Below are positions 54,807 through 63,331 of a stretch of 64,000 nucleotides of DNA, piece after piece (the first letter of the stretch is position 1; each line of letters opens with the position of its first letter). Made by a program: the position numbers and the translations under genes. This stretch comes from Pelagibacteraceae bacterium AG-426-E17. GTDB taxonomy: Bacteria > Pseudomonadota > Alphaproteobacteria > Pelagibacterales > Pelagibacteraceae. The notes beneath the pieces are model-generated. The model was not told where the DNA came from. It ran no database searches and was given only the letters and a program-made list of their open reading frames with translations. Location: the NCBI GenBank assembly GCA_003210095.1, contig QCNP01000001.1, positions 170,001-234,000 on the forward strand, given 5' to 3'.

Positions 54807-55495
54807 AAAATTTGAATAAAATGAAATACTTATTACTAGATCTCGATGGAGTCTGTTATGGAAAACATAACAATTATTCATTGGAAAAAGTATTTGGTCA
54901 AGTATCAAATCGTATGACACAATTTATTTCTGAGCGATTAAATATTAATCGAGACAAAGCCAAAAAATTACAAACTGATTATTTTTACAAATATAATACA
55001 AGTTTAAATGGACTAATGATTCATCATGATATACCGCCTCAAGAATTTTTAAAATATGTACACACAATTGATCTATCTTTTATGAAAGAGGATAAAATAA
55101 TGAGAGAGGAACTTATCAAGTTAGATATGGAGAAATTTATATTTACCAATGGAAGTGCTGAACACGCAGAAAATATATTAACTCATTTAGGTGTGTATGA
55201 TCTTTTTGGAAGAGATAAAATATTTGATATACAAGATGCCGGATATGTACCAAAACCTGAGGCAAAAACTTTTGATATGATGCTTAATAAATTTAAGATA
55301 AATCCAGAGGAGACTATTTACATTGAAGATATTGCAAAAAATTTAGGTATTGGTCACGAAAGAGGATGTTATACAGTTTGGCTAATTAATGATGAACATT
55401 TTGGTAAAATGAACTCCGATAAAGATTATATTTCTCATAAAATTGAAAATCTGTCTTTATTTCTCAAGGAAATAAGGTTATTAAAAAACAAATAA
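54803..55495 (+). CDS. HAD-family pyrimidine 5'-nucleotidase-like phosphatase
   Basis: The 230-residue protein has HAD motif I LLLDLDGVCYG, motif II FIFTNGSAEHAENIL, motif III lysine in PKPEAKTFDMML and motif IV IYIEDIAKNLGIG. The cap region resembles the YjjG/SDT1 pyrimidine nucleotidase group. It overlaps argB by 4 bases and precedes dapD by 3. The argB-nucleotidase-dapD order is common in alphaproteobacteria. The actual substrate is inferred from the family. Confidence 0.85.
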   Translation: MKNLNKMKYLLLDLDGVCYGKHNNYSLEKVFGQVSNRMTQFISERLNINRDKAKKLQTDYFYKYNTSLNGLMIHHDIPPQEFLKYVHTIDLSFMKEDKIMREELIKLDMEKFIFTNGSAEHAENILTHLGVYDLFGRDKIFDIQDAGYVPKPEAKTFDMMLNKFKINPEETIYIEDIAKNLGIGHERGCYTVWLINDEHFGKMNSDKDYISHKIENLSLFLKEIRLLKNK

Positions 55496-55498
55496 ATT

Positions 55499-56326
55499 AT
55501 GTCTTTAGAAAAAATTATTAATGATGCATGGGAAAATAAGGATCAAATCAGCCCTAATGCAGATCAAGAACTTAAAGATGCAATAAATCAAATAATTGCA
55601 GACTTAGATAGTGGAGCAGTTAGAGCTGCTGAAAAAATAAATGATCAATGGATTGCTCATCAACACATTAAAAAAGCAATAATGCTAAGTTTTAGAATAT
55701 ATCCAATGGAAAATCTAAATGGCCCTTATAGTAGTTGGTATGACAAAGCTCATTTACTAAAAGGTAAAACTGCTGGTTGGACAAAAGAAGATCATGAAAA
55801 AGCTGGCTTTAGAATGGTTCCTAATTCTCCAGTAAGGAAAGGTTCTTTCGTTGGAAAAAATGCTGTGTTAATGCCTTGTTATGTAAATATAGGCGCTTAC
55901 ATTGATGAAGGAACGATGATAGATACATTTGCAAGAGCAGGCAGTTGTTGTCAAATTGGAAAAAATTGTCATATATCTGCAGGCTCTGGTGTTGGAGGTG
56001 TTTTGGAACCAGCCCAAGCATTACCCACAATAATTGAAGATAATGTTTTTTTAGGAGCAATGTCTGAAGTAGTTGAAGGTGTGATTGTTGGTGAAGGATC
56101 AGTTTTAAGTATGGGAATGTATATTGGTCAATCAACTAAAATTGTAGATCGTAAATCGGGAAAAATAACTTACGGTAAAATACCTCCTTATTCAGTTGTT
56201 GTGCCAGGGACTTTACCGGATAAAAATAATTCATCGACAGCATCCTTATATTGCGCAGTAATAATTAAACAGGTTGACGAAAAAACAAGATCCAAAACTT
56301 CAGTGAACGATCTTTTAAGAGAATAA
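55499..56326 (+). CDS. dapD: Tetrahydrodipicolinate N-succinyltransferase
   Basis: DapD uses succinyl-CoA in the succinylase branch of lysine/diaminopimelate synthesis. The 275-residue protein has the N-terminal helical domain and a left-handed beta-helix of hexapeptide repeats. Motifs include GKNAVLMPCYVNIGAYIDEGTMIDTFARAGSCCQIGKNCHISAGSGVGGVLEP and IYGKIPPYSVVVPGT-like KIPPYSVVVPGTLP. dapE follows after 3 bases. Confidence 0.97.
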   Translation: MSLEKIINDAWENKDQISPNADQELKDAINQIIADLDSGAVRAAEKINDQWIAHQHIKKAIMLSFRIYPMENLNGPYSSWYDKAHLLKGKTAGWTKEDHEKAGFRMVPNSPVRKGSFVGKNAVLMPCYVNIGAYIDEGTMIDTFARAGSCCQIGKNCHISAGSGVGGVLEPAQALPTIIEDNVFLGAMSEVVEGVIVGEGSVLSMGMYIGQSTKIVDRKSGKITYGKIPPYSVVVPGTLPDKNNSSTASLYCAVIIKQVDEKTRSKTSVNDLLRE

Positions 56327-56329
56327 AAA

Positions 56330-57487
56330 ATGCAAAAAATAAACGAACTTAATTTAGCTAAAGAGCTAATTAGATTTCCATCAATAACACCAATTGATGC
56401 AGGCATTATGAATTTCCTTAAAAAAAAATTAATTAAACTAGGTTTTAAAACCAATGTAATCACATTTAAAGATAAAAAGCATAAACCAGTAAAAAATTTG
56501 TATGCAAGAATAGGGAATAGAAGTCCAAATTTTTGTTATGCCGGGCATTTAGATGTTGTGCCTCCAGGTAATTTAAATGACTGGACTGTGAACCCATTTG
56601 AACCAAAAGTTAAAAATGGTCATCTGGTTGGTAGGGGTGCTAATGATATGAAAAGTTCAATTGCGGCATTTGTATCTGCTGTAAGTGTTTTTCTAAATAA
56701 AAATAAGAATTTCAAAGGTTCAATAAGTTTTTTAATAACAGGAGATGAAGAAGGCGATGCAATAAATGGCACAAAAAAGGTAGTAGATTATTTAAAGAAA
56801 AAAAGAGAGAAAATAAACTTTTGCTTAGTTGGAGAGCCAACAAATCCTAATAAATTGGGTGAGATGATTAAAATTGGTAGAAGAGGTAGTTTGACTGGGA
56901 AAATAGTTATTTATGGTATCCAGGGACACGTTGCGTACCCTCAACGAGCAAATAATCCATCAACTACTATCGTAGAAATTTTAAAGAAATTAAAAGATAT
57001 TAAGTTTGATAACGGTACCAAAAATTTCCAAAAAACTAATTTAGAAGTGACCAGGATCAATATAAACAATCATATAGATAATGTTATTCCCTCTTACGCA
57101 GAAGCTACATTTAATATACGTTTTAATAATAAACATTCTTCTAATTCTTTAAAGAAAAAACTAAATGCTACTTTAAAAAGAATATGTAGAAAGAAAAAAA
57201 CTAAATATAAAATTGAATACAAAGTATCTGGGGAAGCATTTTTTTGTAAACCAAATAGTTTTGTCTATAAAATTCAGAATATAATTAAAAAAAATACTAA
57301 TATTAAACCTAAACTATCGACATCTGGTGGTACATCTGATGCAAGATTTATAAGAAAAATATCACCTTGCCTTGAATTTGGTTTAGTTGGTAAAACTATG
57401 CACAAAATTGATGAAGCAGTATCCTTAAAAGATTTAAAAAATTTAACTAAAATTTATTCAGAAATATTAGAAGAATATTTTAAGTGA
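56330..57487 (+). CDS. dapE: Succinyl-diaminopimelate desuccinylase
   Basis: DapE releases LL-diaminopimelate. The 385-residue M20 zinc peptidase-fold protein has FCYAGHLDVVPPG (His ligand), VGRGANDMKSSIAAF (bridging Asp), ITGDEEGDAINGT (catalytic Glu and ligand Glu) and VGEPTNPNKLGEMIKIGRRGSL. The dimerisation region and SGGTSDARFI follow. The HDAC-like gene starts at a GTG that overlaps its TGA stop by 4 bases (GTGA). Confidence 0.97.
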   Translation: MQKINELNLAKELIRFPSITPIDAGIMNFLKKKLIKLGFKTNVITFKDKKHKPVKNLYARIGNRSPNFCYAGHLDVVPPGNLNDWTVNPFEPKVKNGHLVGRGANDMKSSIAAFVSAVSVFLNKNKNFKGSISFLITGDEEGDAINGTKKVVDYLKKKREKINFCLVGEPTNPNKLGEMIKIGRRGSLTGKIVIYGIQGHVAYPQRANNPSTTIVEILKKLKDIKFDNGTKNFQKTNLEVTRININNHIDNVIPSYAEATFNIRFNNKHSSNSLKKKLNATLKRICRKKKTKYKIEYKVSGEAFFCKPNSFVYKIQNIIKKNTNIKPKLSTSGGTSDARFIRKISPCLEFGLVGKTMHKIDEAVSLKDLKNLTKIYSEILEEYFK

Positions 57488-58407
57488 ATACAGCGATAGT
57501 AACTTCAGATTCCTCAGAAAATCATATCACTGGTGATGGTCACCCTGAACAACCAAAAAGAGTTTCAGCTGTCATTGATAAATTAAGGAAAAGAGATAAC
57601 CTTTTGTGGATTAAATCAGAAAAATTTGATCAAAAAATATTAAAAAAGGTACATGGATCAGATTATATTGAAAGTGTAGAGAGATCATTTCCATCTAATG
57701 GCTTAAAATTTTTGGACGGAGACACTATTATTTCTCCCGGAAGTAAGAAAGCAACATATGATGCTGTAGGTTCTATAATTAAAGCTGTAGACGGTGTGCA
57801 GTCAAAAAAATTCAAAAACGCATTTTGTGCTGTAAGGCCTCCTGGACATCACTCTGAAAAAAATAAAGCTATGGGTTTTTGTATTTTTAATAATGCAGCT
57901 ATAGGAGCTCAATACTTAATTGAAAAATACAAATATAATCGAATTGCTATAATAGACTTTGATGTTCATCATGGAAATGGTACTCAAGACATTTTTTACA
58001 ACAATAAAAAAGTTTTATATATCTCAACACATCAATATCCTTTCTATCCCGGTACGGGGTCTGAAAATGAGAAAGGTAAGTTTAATAATATATTTAATAT
58101 ACCTTTGCCAGCAGGTACATCGTCTGAAAATTATTTTGAAGCGTATAACCATGCACTAAAAAAAATTGATCAATTTAGACCCGAGTTTTTGATATTTTCA
58201 GCAGGTTTTGATGCGCACCAAGATGATCCCTTAGCACAATTCAAATTAAAATCAGGAGATTTTTATGAAATTACAAGAAGAACACTTCTTACAGCAAATA
58301 AATATATTAATAAAAAAGTAGTCTCTATTTTGGAAGGTGGTTACGATTTAAATGCTTTAGCAGAAAGCGCTGATGAACATATTAAGGCATTACAGCAAAA
58401 TAAATAA
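57484..58407 (+). CDS. Histone deacetylase-family protein (zinc-dependent amide hydrolase)
   Basis: The 307-residue arginase/deacetylase-fold protein has the catalytic His pair in RPPGHHSEKNKAMGFCIFNNAAIGA, zinc ligands in IIDFDVHHGNGTQ and FSAGFDAHQDDPLA, and C-terminal ILEGGYDL. Bacterial relatives (AcuC, acetylpolyamine amidohydrolases) remove acetyl groups from proteins or polyamines; the substrate here is unknown. It starts at GTG overlapping dapE. It is the last gene of the rpmH-to-deacetylase run. Confidence 0.9.
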   Translation: MNTAIVTSDSSENHITGDGHPEQPKRVSAVIDKLRKRDNLLWIKSEKFDQKILKKVHGSDYIESVERSFPSNGLKFLDGDTIISPGSKKATYDAVGSIIKAVDGVQSKKFKNAFCAVRPPGHHSEKNKAMGFCIFNNAAIGAQYLIEKYKYNRIAIIDFDVHHGNGTQDIFYNNKKVLYISTHQYPFYPGTGSENEKGKFNNIFNIPLPAGTSSENYFEAYNHALKKIDQFRPEFLIFSAGFDAHQDDPLAQFKLKSGDFYEITRRTLLTANKYINKKVVSILEGGYDLNALAESADEHIKALQQNK

Positions 58408-58416
58408 AATTACATA

Positions 58417-58443
58417 TTGAAAATTAAAAAATAATAACCATAT
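58417..58443 (+). promoter_or_regulatory. Probable heat-shock (sigma-32 type) promoter for hsp20
   Basis: TTGAAA (58417-58422), a 15-base spacer and CCATAT (58438-58443) resemble the RpoH pattern CTTGAAA-N(11-16)-CCCATNT. The leading C's are incomplete. It lies about 60 bases before hsp20 and would give a leader of about 50 bases. Confidence 0.45.
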
Positions 58444-58450
58444 AAATTAT

Positions 58451-58496
58451 CGTGTTGCCTAATGGGACACTAAAGTAACCTTGCTAACAAAGGAGG
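58451..58496 (+). promoter_or_regulatory. ROSE-like RNA thermometer in the hsp20 leader
   Basis: The Shine-Dalgarno AGGAGG (58491-58496) can pair with CCTTGCT (58479-58485) around the loop AACAA: C-G, C-G, U-A, U-G, bulged G, C-G, U-A. The UUGCU opposite AGGA with one unpaired G is the hallmark of ROSE elements found before alphaproteobacterial small heat-shock genes. A first hairpin GTGT..CC/GG..ACAC lies at 58452-58470. Confidence 0.6.
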
Positions 58497-58500
58497 AAAA

Positions 58501-58947
58501 ATGACAAGTAAGGACCTATCAATCTTTAACTCATTAAGACCATTTTCTGTAGGTTTTGATGATATGTTTGAGCAATTTGAAAATATGTTAGGTAATGGCG
58601 GTATGACAACACAGTCAAATTATCCACCATACAACATTAGAAAAACTGGTAAAGATAAGTACTCAATTGAGGTAGCTCTTGCAGGATTTAACAAAAAAGA
58701 TGTGGAAGTTGAATATGAAGACAATCTTTTAACTGTAAGAACTAAAAAAATTGAAAAATCTGATGACACTGTCAAAAATGGAGAGATCATCCATAAAGGA
58801 ATATCTCAAAGACAATTTACTAGATCATTCAAATTAGCTGAAGATGTAAAAGTTGGTGAGGCTAATTTAAAAGATGGGCTTTTAACTATTGATTGCGAAA
58901 AAATAGTTCCAGAGTTTAAGAAAAAAAAGCTTATACAAATTAAATAA
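58501..58947 (+). CDS. Hsp20 family small heat-shock protein
   Basis: This is a 148-residue ATP-independent chaperone (IbpA-like). The N-terminus has SLRPFSVGFDDMFEQFENML, the alpha-crystallin domain runs from YPPYNIRKTGKDKYSIEVALAGFNKKDVEVEY, and a partner-binding C-terminus follows. GISQRQFTRSFKLAEDVKVGEANLKDGLLTI is typical. It has a very strong Shine-Dalgarno (AAAGGAGG) that is probably masked by a thermometer hairpin, and its own likely sigma-32 promoter. It ends near a GC-rich hairpin shared with the convergent lipoprotein-like gene. Confidence 0.95.
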   Translation: MTSKDLSIFNSLRPFSVGFDDMFEQFENMLGNGGMTTQSNYPPYNIRKTGKDKYSIEVALAGFNKKDVEVEYEDNLLTVRTKKIEKSDDTVKNGEIIHKGISQRQFTRSFKLAEDVKVGEANLKDGLLTIDCEKIVPEFKKKKLIQIK

Positions 58948-58957
58948 GTCAACCTTG

Positions 58958-58980
58958 CTTGTGGGGGTCTACCCCACAAG
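58958..58980. terminator. Hairpin between convergent hsp20 and lipoprotein-like genes
   Basis: CTTGTGGGG and CCCCACAAG form a perfect 9-bp stem with a 5-base loop, the most stable hairpin in the local A/T-rich sequence. It begins 11 bases after the hsp20 stop. No long U tract follows on the plus strand, so it may terminate weakly or protect 3' ends. Confidence 0.55.
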
Positions 58981-59292
58981 TTAAAAACATCCTTTTGTAG
59001 TATATCCTATCACAAAATCACTCTCATCAATTTCAAATTTTCTTTGACACTTAATCCCGTATTTTTTAGAAATATAGATCATAGTACCTGGTGCTTCGGG
59101 TTCTCCCTCATTTGGTCCGATTAAATCAGGATTTCCGAATTCAGCTATTAATAAATCTTTTTTTTTATTTAAAAATTTCTTTAAATATTCATCTTCTTTT
59201 TCAATTAATTTGTCGGCTTTGTTTTGAACGGTTGTGCAGTTAGAAAAAAAAATAAACAAAAAAAAAATAAATAGATTAATTATTTTTTTCAT
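58981..59292 (-). CDS. Small lipoprotein-like protein
   Basis: The 103-residue protein starts with a signal-like stretch MKKIINLFIFFLFIFFSNC. The cysteine at residue 19 is a possible lipoprotein acylation site; the box FSNC is atypical. The mature part is short and charged, with FGNPDLIGPNEGEPEAPGTMIYISKKYGIKC. The C-terminal pair of cysteines could form a disulfide. I do not recognise the family. It converges on hsp20. Confidence 0.75.
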   Translation of the reverse strand: MKKIINLFIFFLFIFFSNCTTVQNKADKLIEKEDEYLKKFLNKKKDLLIAEFGNPDLIGPNEGEPEAPGTMIYISKKYGIKCQRKFEIDESDFVIGYTTKGCF

Positions 59293-59303
59293 ATTTTAAT
59301 TTT

Positions 59304-59317
59304 ATCACAACTGTGAT
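59304..59317. promoter_or_regulatory. Small palindrome upstream of the purine permease
   Basis: ATCACAACTGTGAT has 6-bp arms separated by 2 bases. It lies 12 bases from the lipoprotein-like start and about 95 bases before the permease. It may be an operator; the half-sites TCACA/TGTGA recall CRP/FNR-type sites but in inverted order. Confidence 0.25.
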
Positions 59318-59411
59318 TATAAAAAATAAACTTATAGTTGAATATTGTGAATAAAGAAAATTTAATTAAGGAATTATTTTATTATTCTGTTAGTTTTCGT
59401 TTGGAGGTAAA

Positions 59412-60722
59412 ATGTTAGACAAATATTTCGAATACAAAAAACATAAAACAAACTTTAAAACTGAGGTAATAGCGGGGATTACTACCTTTCTTACAATGGC
59501 CTATATCATGTTTTTAAATCCTTTTATTTTATCAGGAGAATTTGCTGGTCCAGAAAAAGGATTTTTTGATTTTGGCGCAGTGTTTACCGCTACAATTTTA
59601 GCGACAGCACTAGCCTGTTTTATAATGGCTTTTTATGGAAAAAGTTGGCCTATTGGTCTTGCGCCTGGAATGGGTATTAACGCATTTGTAGCTTTTGGGG
59701 TTGTTGCGGGTATGGGTTATACTCCGCAGGCTGCTTTAGGAGCAGTTTTGGTTGCTGGAGTATTGTTTTTAATTATATCTTTAACGCCTTTAAGAGCATG
59801 GCTGATAAATTCAATCCCTAAAAGTTTAAAGCTAGGTATCGGCGCAGGAATTGGATTATTTTTAGCTATAATAGGATTGGAAATTATGGGCGTTGTAGGG
59901 GATCATCCTGTTACGCTTGTAACACTTGGAGATTTAAAAAACCCTTTAGTACTTTTAGGATGTTTAGCTTTTGTAGTAATGGTCGTTCTTGAAAAATTAA
60001 AAGTAAAAGGAAATATTATAATTGGAATTATTGCATTTAGTGTAGTTGCATGGGTTACGGGTTTAGCAAAGTTTAATGGAGTAGTAAGTTCACCTCCTCC
60101 AATGACTTATTTGTTTGACTTTGATTTAAAAGCTGCACTATCAGCGAGCATGTCAACTGTAGTTTTTACATTATTATTTATTGATTTTTTTGACACCGCA
60201 GGAACCCTTACATCTGTAGCTAATGTAGCTGGAAAAGTAGATAGTAAAGGTAGAGTTACAGATATAAACAAAGCTATGATGTCAGATAGTGTTGCTACTG
60301 TAGCAGGTGCTATGATGGGTACTACGACAGTTACAAGTTATGTAGAGTCAGGAGCCGGTGTAAAAGCTGGTGGAAGAACTGGTATGACGTCTTTGGTGAT
60401 TGGAATTTTATTTTTATCGTGCTTATTTTTTTCACCTCTAGCAACAAGCTTACCTAAAGAAATCGATGGAGCTGCACTTTTATACGTAGCTGTTTTATTC
60501 GTAAAAAATATTACAGACATTGAATGGAATGATATCGCAGAATCTGCGCCTTCAATTGTAGCAATGATAACAATGCCACTTACTTATAGTATTAGTAACG
60601 GAATTGCTTTAGCTTTTATATCTTATGCTTTAATTAAAATATTTACTGGAAAAATATCTACAACTTCTCCTGCTATTTGGTTAATAGCAGTTTTGAGTGT
60701 AATAAGTTTTCTTGTAGCCTAG
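59412..60722 (+). CDS. NCS2-family purine permease (AzgA/PbuG-like)
   Basis: The 436-residue protein has about 12-14 hydrophobic segments. The AzgA/PbuG-type signature is TNFKTEVIAGITTFLTMAYIMFLNPFILS, GLAPGMGINAFVAFGVV, LFIDFFDTAGTLTSVA and MMGTTTVTSYVESGAGVKAGGRTG. The family imports adenine, guanine or hypoxanthine. A good Shine-Dalgarno (TTGGAGG) precedes the ATG. The convergent neighbour is a purine-type phosphoribosyltransferase, consistent with uptake followed by salvage. Confidence 0.93.
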   Translation: MLDKYFEYKKHKTNFKTEVIAGITTFLTMAYIMFLNPFILSGEFAGPEKGFFDFGAVFTATILATALACFIMAFYGKSWPIGLAPGMGINAFVAFGVVAGMGYTPQAALGAVLVAGVLFLIISLTPLRAWLINSIPKSLKLGIGAGIGLFLAIIGLEIMGVVGDHPVTLVTLGDLKNPLVLLGCLAFVVMVVLEKLKVKGNIIIGIIAFSVVAWVTGLAKFNGVVSSPPPMTYLFDFDLKAALSASMSTVVFTLLFIDFFDTAGTLTSVANVAGKVDSKGRVTDINKAMMSDSVATVAGAMMGTTTVTSYVESGAGVKAGGRTGMTSLVIGILFLSCLFFSPLATSLPKEIDGAALLYVAVLFVKNITDIEWNDIAESAPSIVAMITMPLTYSISNGIALAFISYALIKIFTGKISTTSPAIWLIAVLSVISFLVA

Positions 60723-60731
60723 AATTTAGGA

Positions 60732-60757
60732 GGGGCTGGCCAATAAACTAGCCCCCT
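60732..60757 (+). terminator. Terminator-like hairpin after the purine permease
   Basis: GGGGCT (60732-60737) pairs with AGCCCC (60750-60755), followed by CTTTACTTC. It occupies the 35-base gap between the permease and the convergent phosphoribosyltransferase and could serve the permease transcript. Confidence 0.5.
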
Positions 60758-61288
60758 TTACTTCAATTCTTTTCTTAAATCTTCTATAGAAACTAATTCT
60801 CTTAATTCGTAAGGAAACACAATCCAAGGATTATCCTGTAAATTGTGAACTATATAATCTGATTTAAATTTAGATTTTTCTTTTTTATAAAGTACAGCTG
60901 ATTTGAAGTTAATTTTTTTATCTTTAAAGTCTTTATAATTTTCTAGCCATTTTAAAGTTTTTTTTAGAGTCACACCTGTATCAATTAGGTCATCAGTTAC
61001 TAATATATTTTCTCCATAACTCCTTGAGGTAGTGGATAAATCTCTTGCAAAAGTTAATTCATTTTGTTTATCAGCAATTTGATTGTGTTTTTCTGCTGAA
61101 TAACTCTCAACCCCTAAATATCCACACTTTATATTGAATATTCTACTTAAAATATCACCTACTCTAAGACCACCTCTTGCAATACATATTATAAAGCTAG
61201 GATTGAAACCGCTGTCACTAATTTGAACAGCTAGATTATCTATAGACCTATTGTATGTATCCCAATCAATAATAAGTTTTTTTGACAT
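60758..61288 (-). CDS. Purine-type phosphoribosyltransferase (xanthine/guanine/hypoxanthine)
   Basis: The 176-residue type I phosphoribosyltransferase has the PRPP-binding motif NILVTDDLIDTGVTLKK, ICIARGGLRVGDIL at the pyrophosphate loop and the C-terminal PWIVFPYE. This pattern is closest to Gpt/xanthine-guanine enzymes. It would convert an imported purine base to its nucleotide. The exact base specificity cannot be read. It faces the purine permease. Confidence 0.85.
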   Translation of the reverse strand: MSKKLIIDWDTYNRSIDNLAVQISDSGFNPSFIICIARGGLRVGDILSRIFNIKCGYLGVESYSAEKHNQIADKQNELTFARDLSTTSRSYGENILVTDDLIDTGVTLKKTLKWLENYKDFKDKKINFKSAVLYKKEKSKFKSDYIVHNLQDNPWIVFPYELRELVSIEDLRKELK

Positions 61289-61339
61289 TTAAATAAATTT
61301 TATTACATGAAAAAATTCAGAAAAAGTAAAGATATTTTT

Positions 61340-61966
61340 CTAATATTGTATTGGTTCGTCATCTATTGATCTCCATAAGTACCAGGTAGCTACAGTACAA
61401 TAAGGAGTAAATTTTTTATTTAGCTTATTTACAAAACTTTTTGGAGGATGATATTCTTTTTTATAGTTATTTGAAATGGCTCTTAAGAGACCAATGTCTT
61501 GTATGGGCCAAATGTTTGATCTATTTAAATTAAAAATTAATATCATTTCTGCAGACCATCTCCCAATTTGACGTAAATCTGAGAGATATTCAATTGCTTC
61601 TTCATCACTCATATATTTAATTTTTTTTGCATCAAAGGTTTTATTCTTAATTTTTTTTGCAAGTTCTTGAATACCTTTTATCTTTTGTCTACTTAAACCA
61701 CACTTTTTAAGTTTTAATTTATTTAATACGGTAACATTTCCAGGCTTTATTTTGCCTTTACATGCTTTTGAAAATTTTTTAAAAACTGAGTTGGCGGCTG
61801 CGACACTTATTTGTTGACCAATAATACTTTTACATAAAGAATAAAACAAATCTTTACGGGTTGTTAAGGTCTTATCAGGATATTTTAGAATTAAGCCTTT
61901 CATTATTTTATCTTTTTTAGATAAAACTTTTATCGCTTTATTCCAATAATAAGGTTTTTTAGTCAT
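61340..61966 (-). CDS. DNA-3-methyladenine glycosylase II-like (HhH-GPD, AlkA family)
   Basis: This 208-residue base-excision repair glycosylase has the SIIGQQISVAAANSVFKKF region. The helix-hairpin-helix is LSDLRQIGRWSAEMILIF, with the catalytic aspartate in WPIQDIGLLRAI. It lacks the N-terminal domain of E. coli AlkA, as in the shorter family members. It overlaps the EamA transporter gene upstream by 8 bases. Confidence 0.88.
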   Translation of the reverse strand: MTKKPYYWNKAIKVLSKKDKIMKGLILKYPDKTLTTRKDLFYSLCKSIIGQQISVAAANSVFKKFSKACKGKIKPGNVTVLNKLKLKKCGLSRQKIKGIQELAKKIKNKTFDAKKIKYMSDEEAIEYLSDLRQIGRWSAEMILIFNLNRSNIWPIQDIGLLRAISNNYKKEYHPPKSFVNKLNKKFTPYCTVATWYLWRSIDDEPIQY

Positions 61967-62840
61967 GTCTGTGTATTGTGGGTAATTTTTTAATTATTAT
62001 TTCACGTCTAAAAATTATTATTGAAGATAAGATTACTAACAACCCGCCAATTAATGATTTCAAAGATGGAACCTCACCCCATATTAAATAACCAAAAAAA
62101 ATAGCAAAAACTAATCCTAAATATTTTAATGGAGTAACCAAAGATACCTCCGAAAATTTATAAGATTGGCTAAGCCATAGGTTTGCAATACCACCAAACA
62201 AACCAACTAGAGATAAAACAAAAAAATCAATAAAGGAGGGTATTTTCCAACCATAAGGTAAAGTACATAACCCAGCAATTGTGATTGCAATTGAAAAATT
62301 TAATGAAATTAACCAAACTGGTTCAGTTGAGGAAAGCTGTCTTATTGCAATAGCAACATATGAAAGACCAATACAAAAAATTATTGGGAAGATATAATAA
62401 ATATTTAAACTTTCAAAACCTGGCTCTGTAATAATTAGAATACCCACAAATCCAATTACTACAGCGAGCCATCTATAAATACCAACCCTCTCACTTAAAA
62501 AAAATATTGAAAAAATAGTTGTAAATATAGGTGCAGCAAATGATATGCTAACTACGGTAGCTAAAGGTAAATTTCTTAGTGCAATAAATATTGCCACCAT
62601 TGCTATAAGACCTATGAAGCACCTTAAAAAATGTAAAAACGCTCTTTTTGTTTGATAAAAATCATTTATTCTATTTTTAGGTATTACAAATAAATAAAAT
62701 ACTATACCAAAAAAACCTCTAAAAAAAACAACTTGTCCAAGTGGGTAATCTGCAGTCCATTTTATTATTAAATCCATCAGTGAAAAAGCGCACACTGATA
62801 GAAACATGTACAAAAAACCTAATTGATTTTTACTGAGCAT
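61959..62840 (-). CDS. EamA/DMT-family transporter
   Basis: The 293-residue protein has about ten hydrophobic segments in two repeated halves. The EamA pattern is present: MLSVCAFSLMDLIIKW-type start, VFFRGFFGIVFYLFV, LPLATVVSISFAAPIFTTIFSIFFLSERVGIYRWLAVVIGFVGILII, and VTPLKYLGLVFAIFFGYLIWGEVPSLKSLIGG. It probably exports or imports a small metabolite; the substrate is unknown. It is divergent from msrA and overlaps the glycosylase gene. Confidence 0.9.
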   Translation of the reverse strand: MLSKNQLGFLYMFLSVCAFSLMDLIIKWTADYPLGQVVFFRGFFGIVFYLFVIPKNRINDFYQTKRAFLHFLRCFIGLIAMVAIFIALRNLPLATVVSISFAAPIFTTIFSIFFLSERVGIYRWLAVVIGFVGILIITEPGFESLNIYYIFPIIFCIGLSYVAIAIRQLSSTEPVWLISLNFSIAITIAGLCTLPYGWKIPSFIDFFVLSLVGLFGGIANLWLSQSYKFSEVSLVTPLKYLGLVFAIFFGYLIWGEVPSLKSLIGGLLVILSSIIIFRREIIIKKLPTIHRHD

Positions 62841-62884
62841 ATGATTAACTCAATACACTATTAGATACTTTAATTTAATAATCA

Positions 62885-63331
62885 ATGGAAATAGCAATCT
62901 TAGGTTTGGGATGTTTTTGGGGACCAGAGAGAAAATTTGGTGAAATAGATGGTATAACTAATACTGAAGTAGGATACTGCGGCGGAAAAAATAAAAATAC
63001 AAATTATCAAGAAGTTTGCACTGGTACAACTGGACATGCTGAAGTAGTAAAAATTGAATTTGATGAAAATATCATTTCATACGAAAAAATAATAAATCTA
63101 TTTTTTGATTTTCATGATCCAACAACTCTTGACCGACAAGGTCCAGATATAGGAACCCAGTATAGAAGTGAAATTTTTTATTTAAATGATATCCAAAAAA
63201 AAGTAGCTGGAAAAGTGTTAGATGAGAGAAATTTAGATTTTAAAGGTAGGATCGTTACAAAAATAACTGAAGTTTTAAATTACTGTAAGGCTGAGGAATA
63301 TCATCAAAAATATCTTATGAAAAATCTATGA
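62885..63331 (+). CDS. msrA: Peptide-methionine (S)-S-oxide reductase
   Basis: MsrA repairs oxidised methionine. The 148-residue protein has the catalytic cysteine in GLGCFWGPERKF near the N-terminus, VGYCGGKNKNTNYQEVCTGTTGHAEVVKIEFDE and DRQGPDIGTQYRSEIFY. It is short because it begins almost at the active site; the family fold is otherwise complete. It overlaps the sulfurtransferase start by 4 bases (ATGA). Confidence 0.95.
   Translation: MEIAILGLGCFWGPERKFGEIDGITNTEVGYCGGKNKNTNYQEVCTGTTGHAEVVKIEFDENIISYEKIINLFFDFHDPTTLDRQGPDIGTQYRSEIFYLNDIQKKVAGKVLDERNLDFKGRIVTKITEVLNYCKAEEYHQKYLMKNL

Noticed and set aside
56188-56463. 91-residue minus-strand ORF over the dapD/dapE junction
   Set aside because: It overlaps two well-supported coupled genes and shows no recognisable protein pattern.
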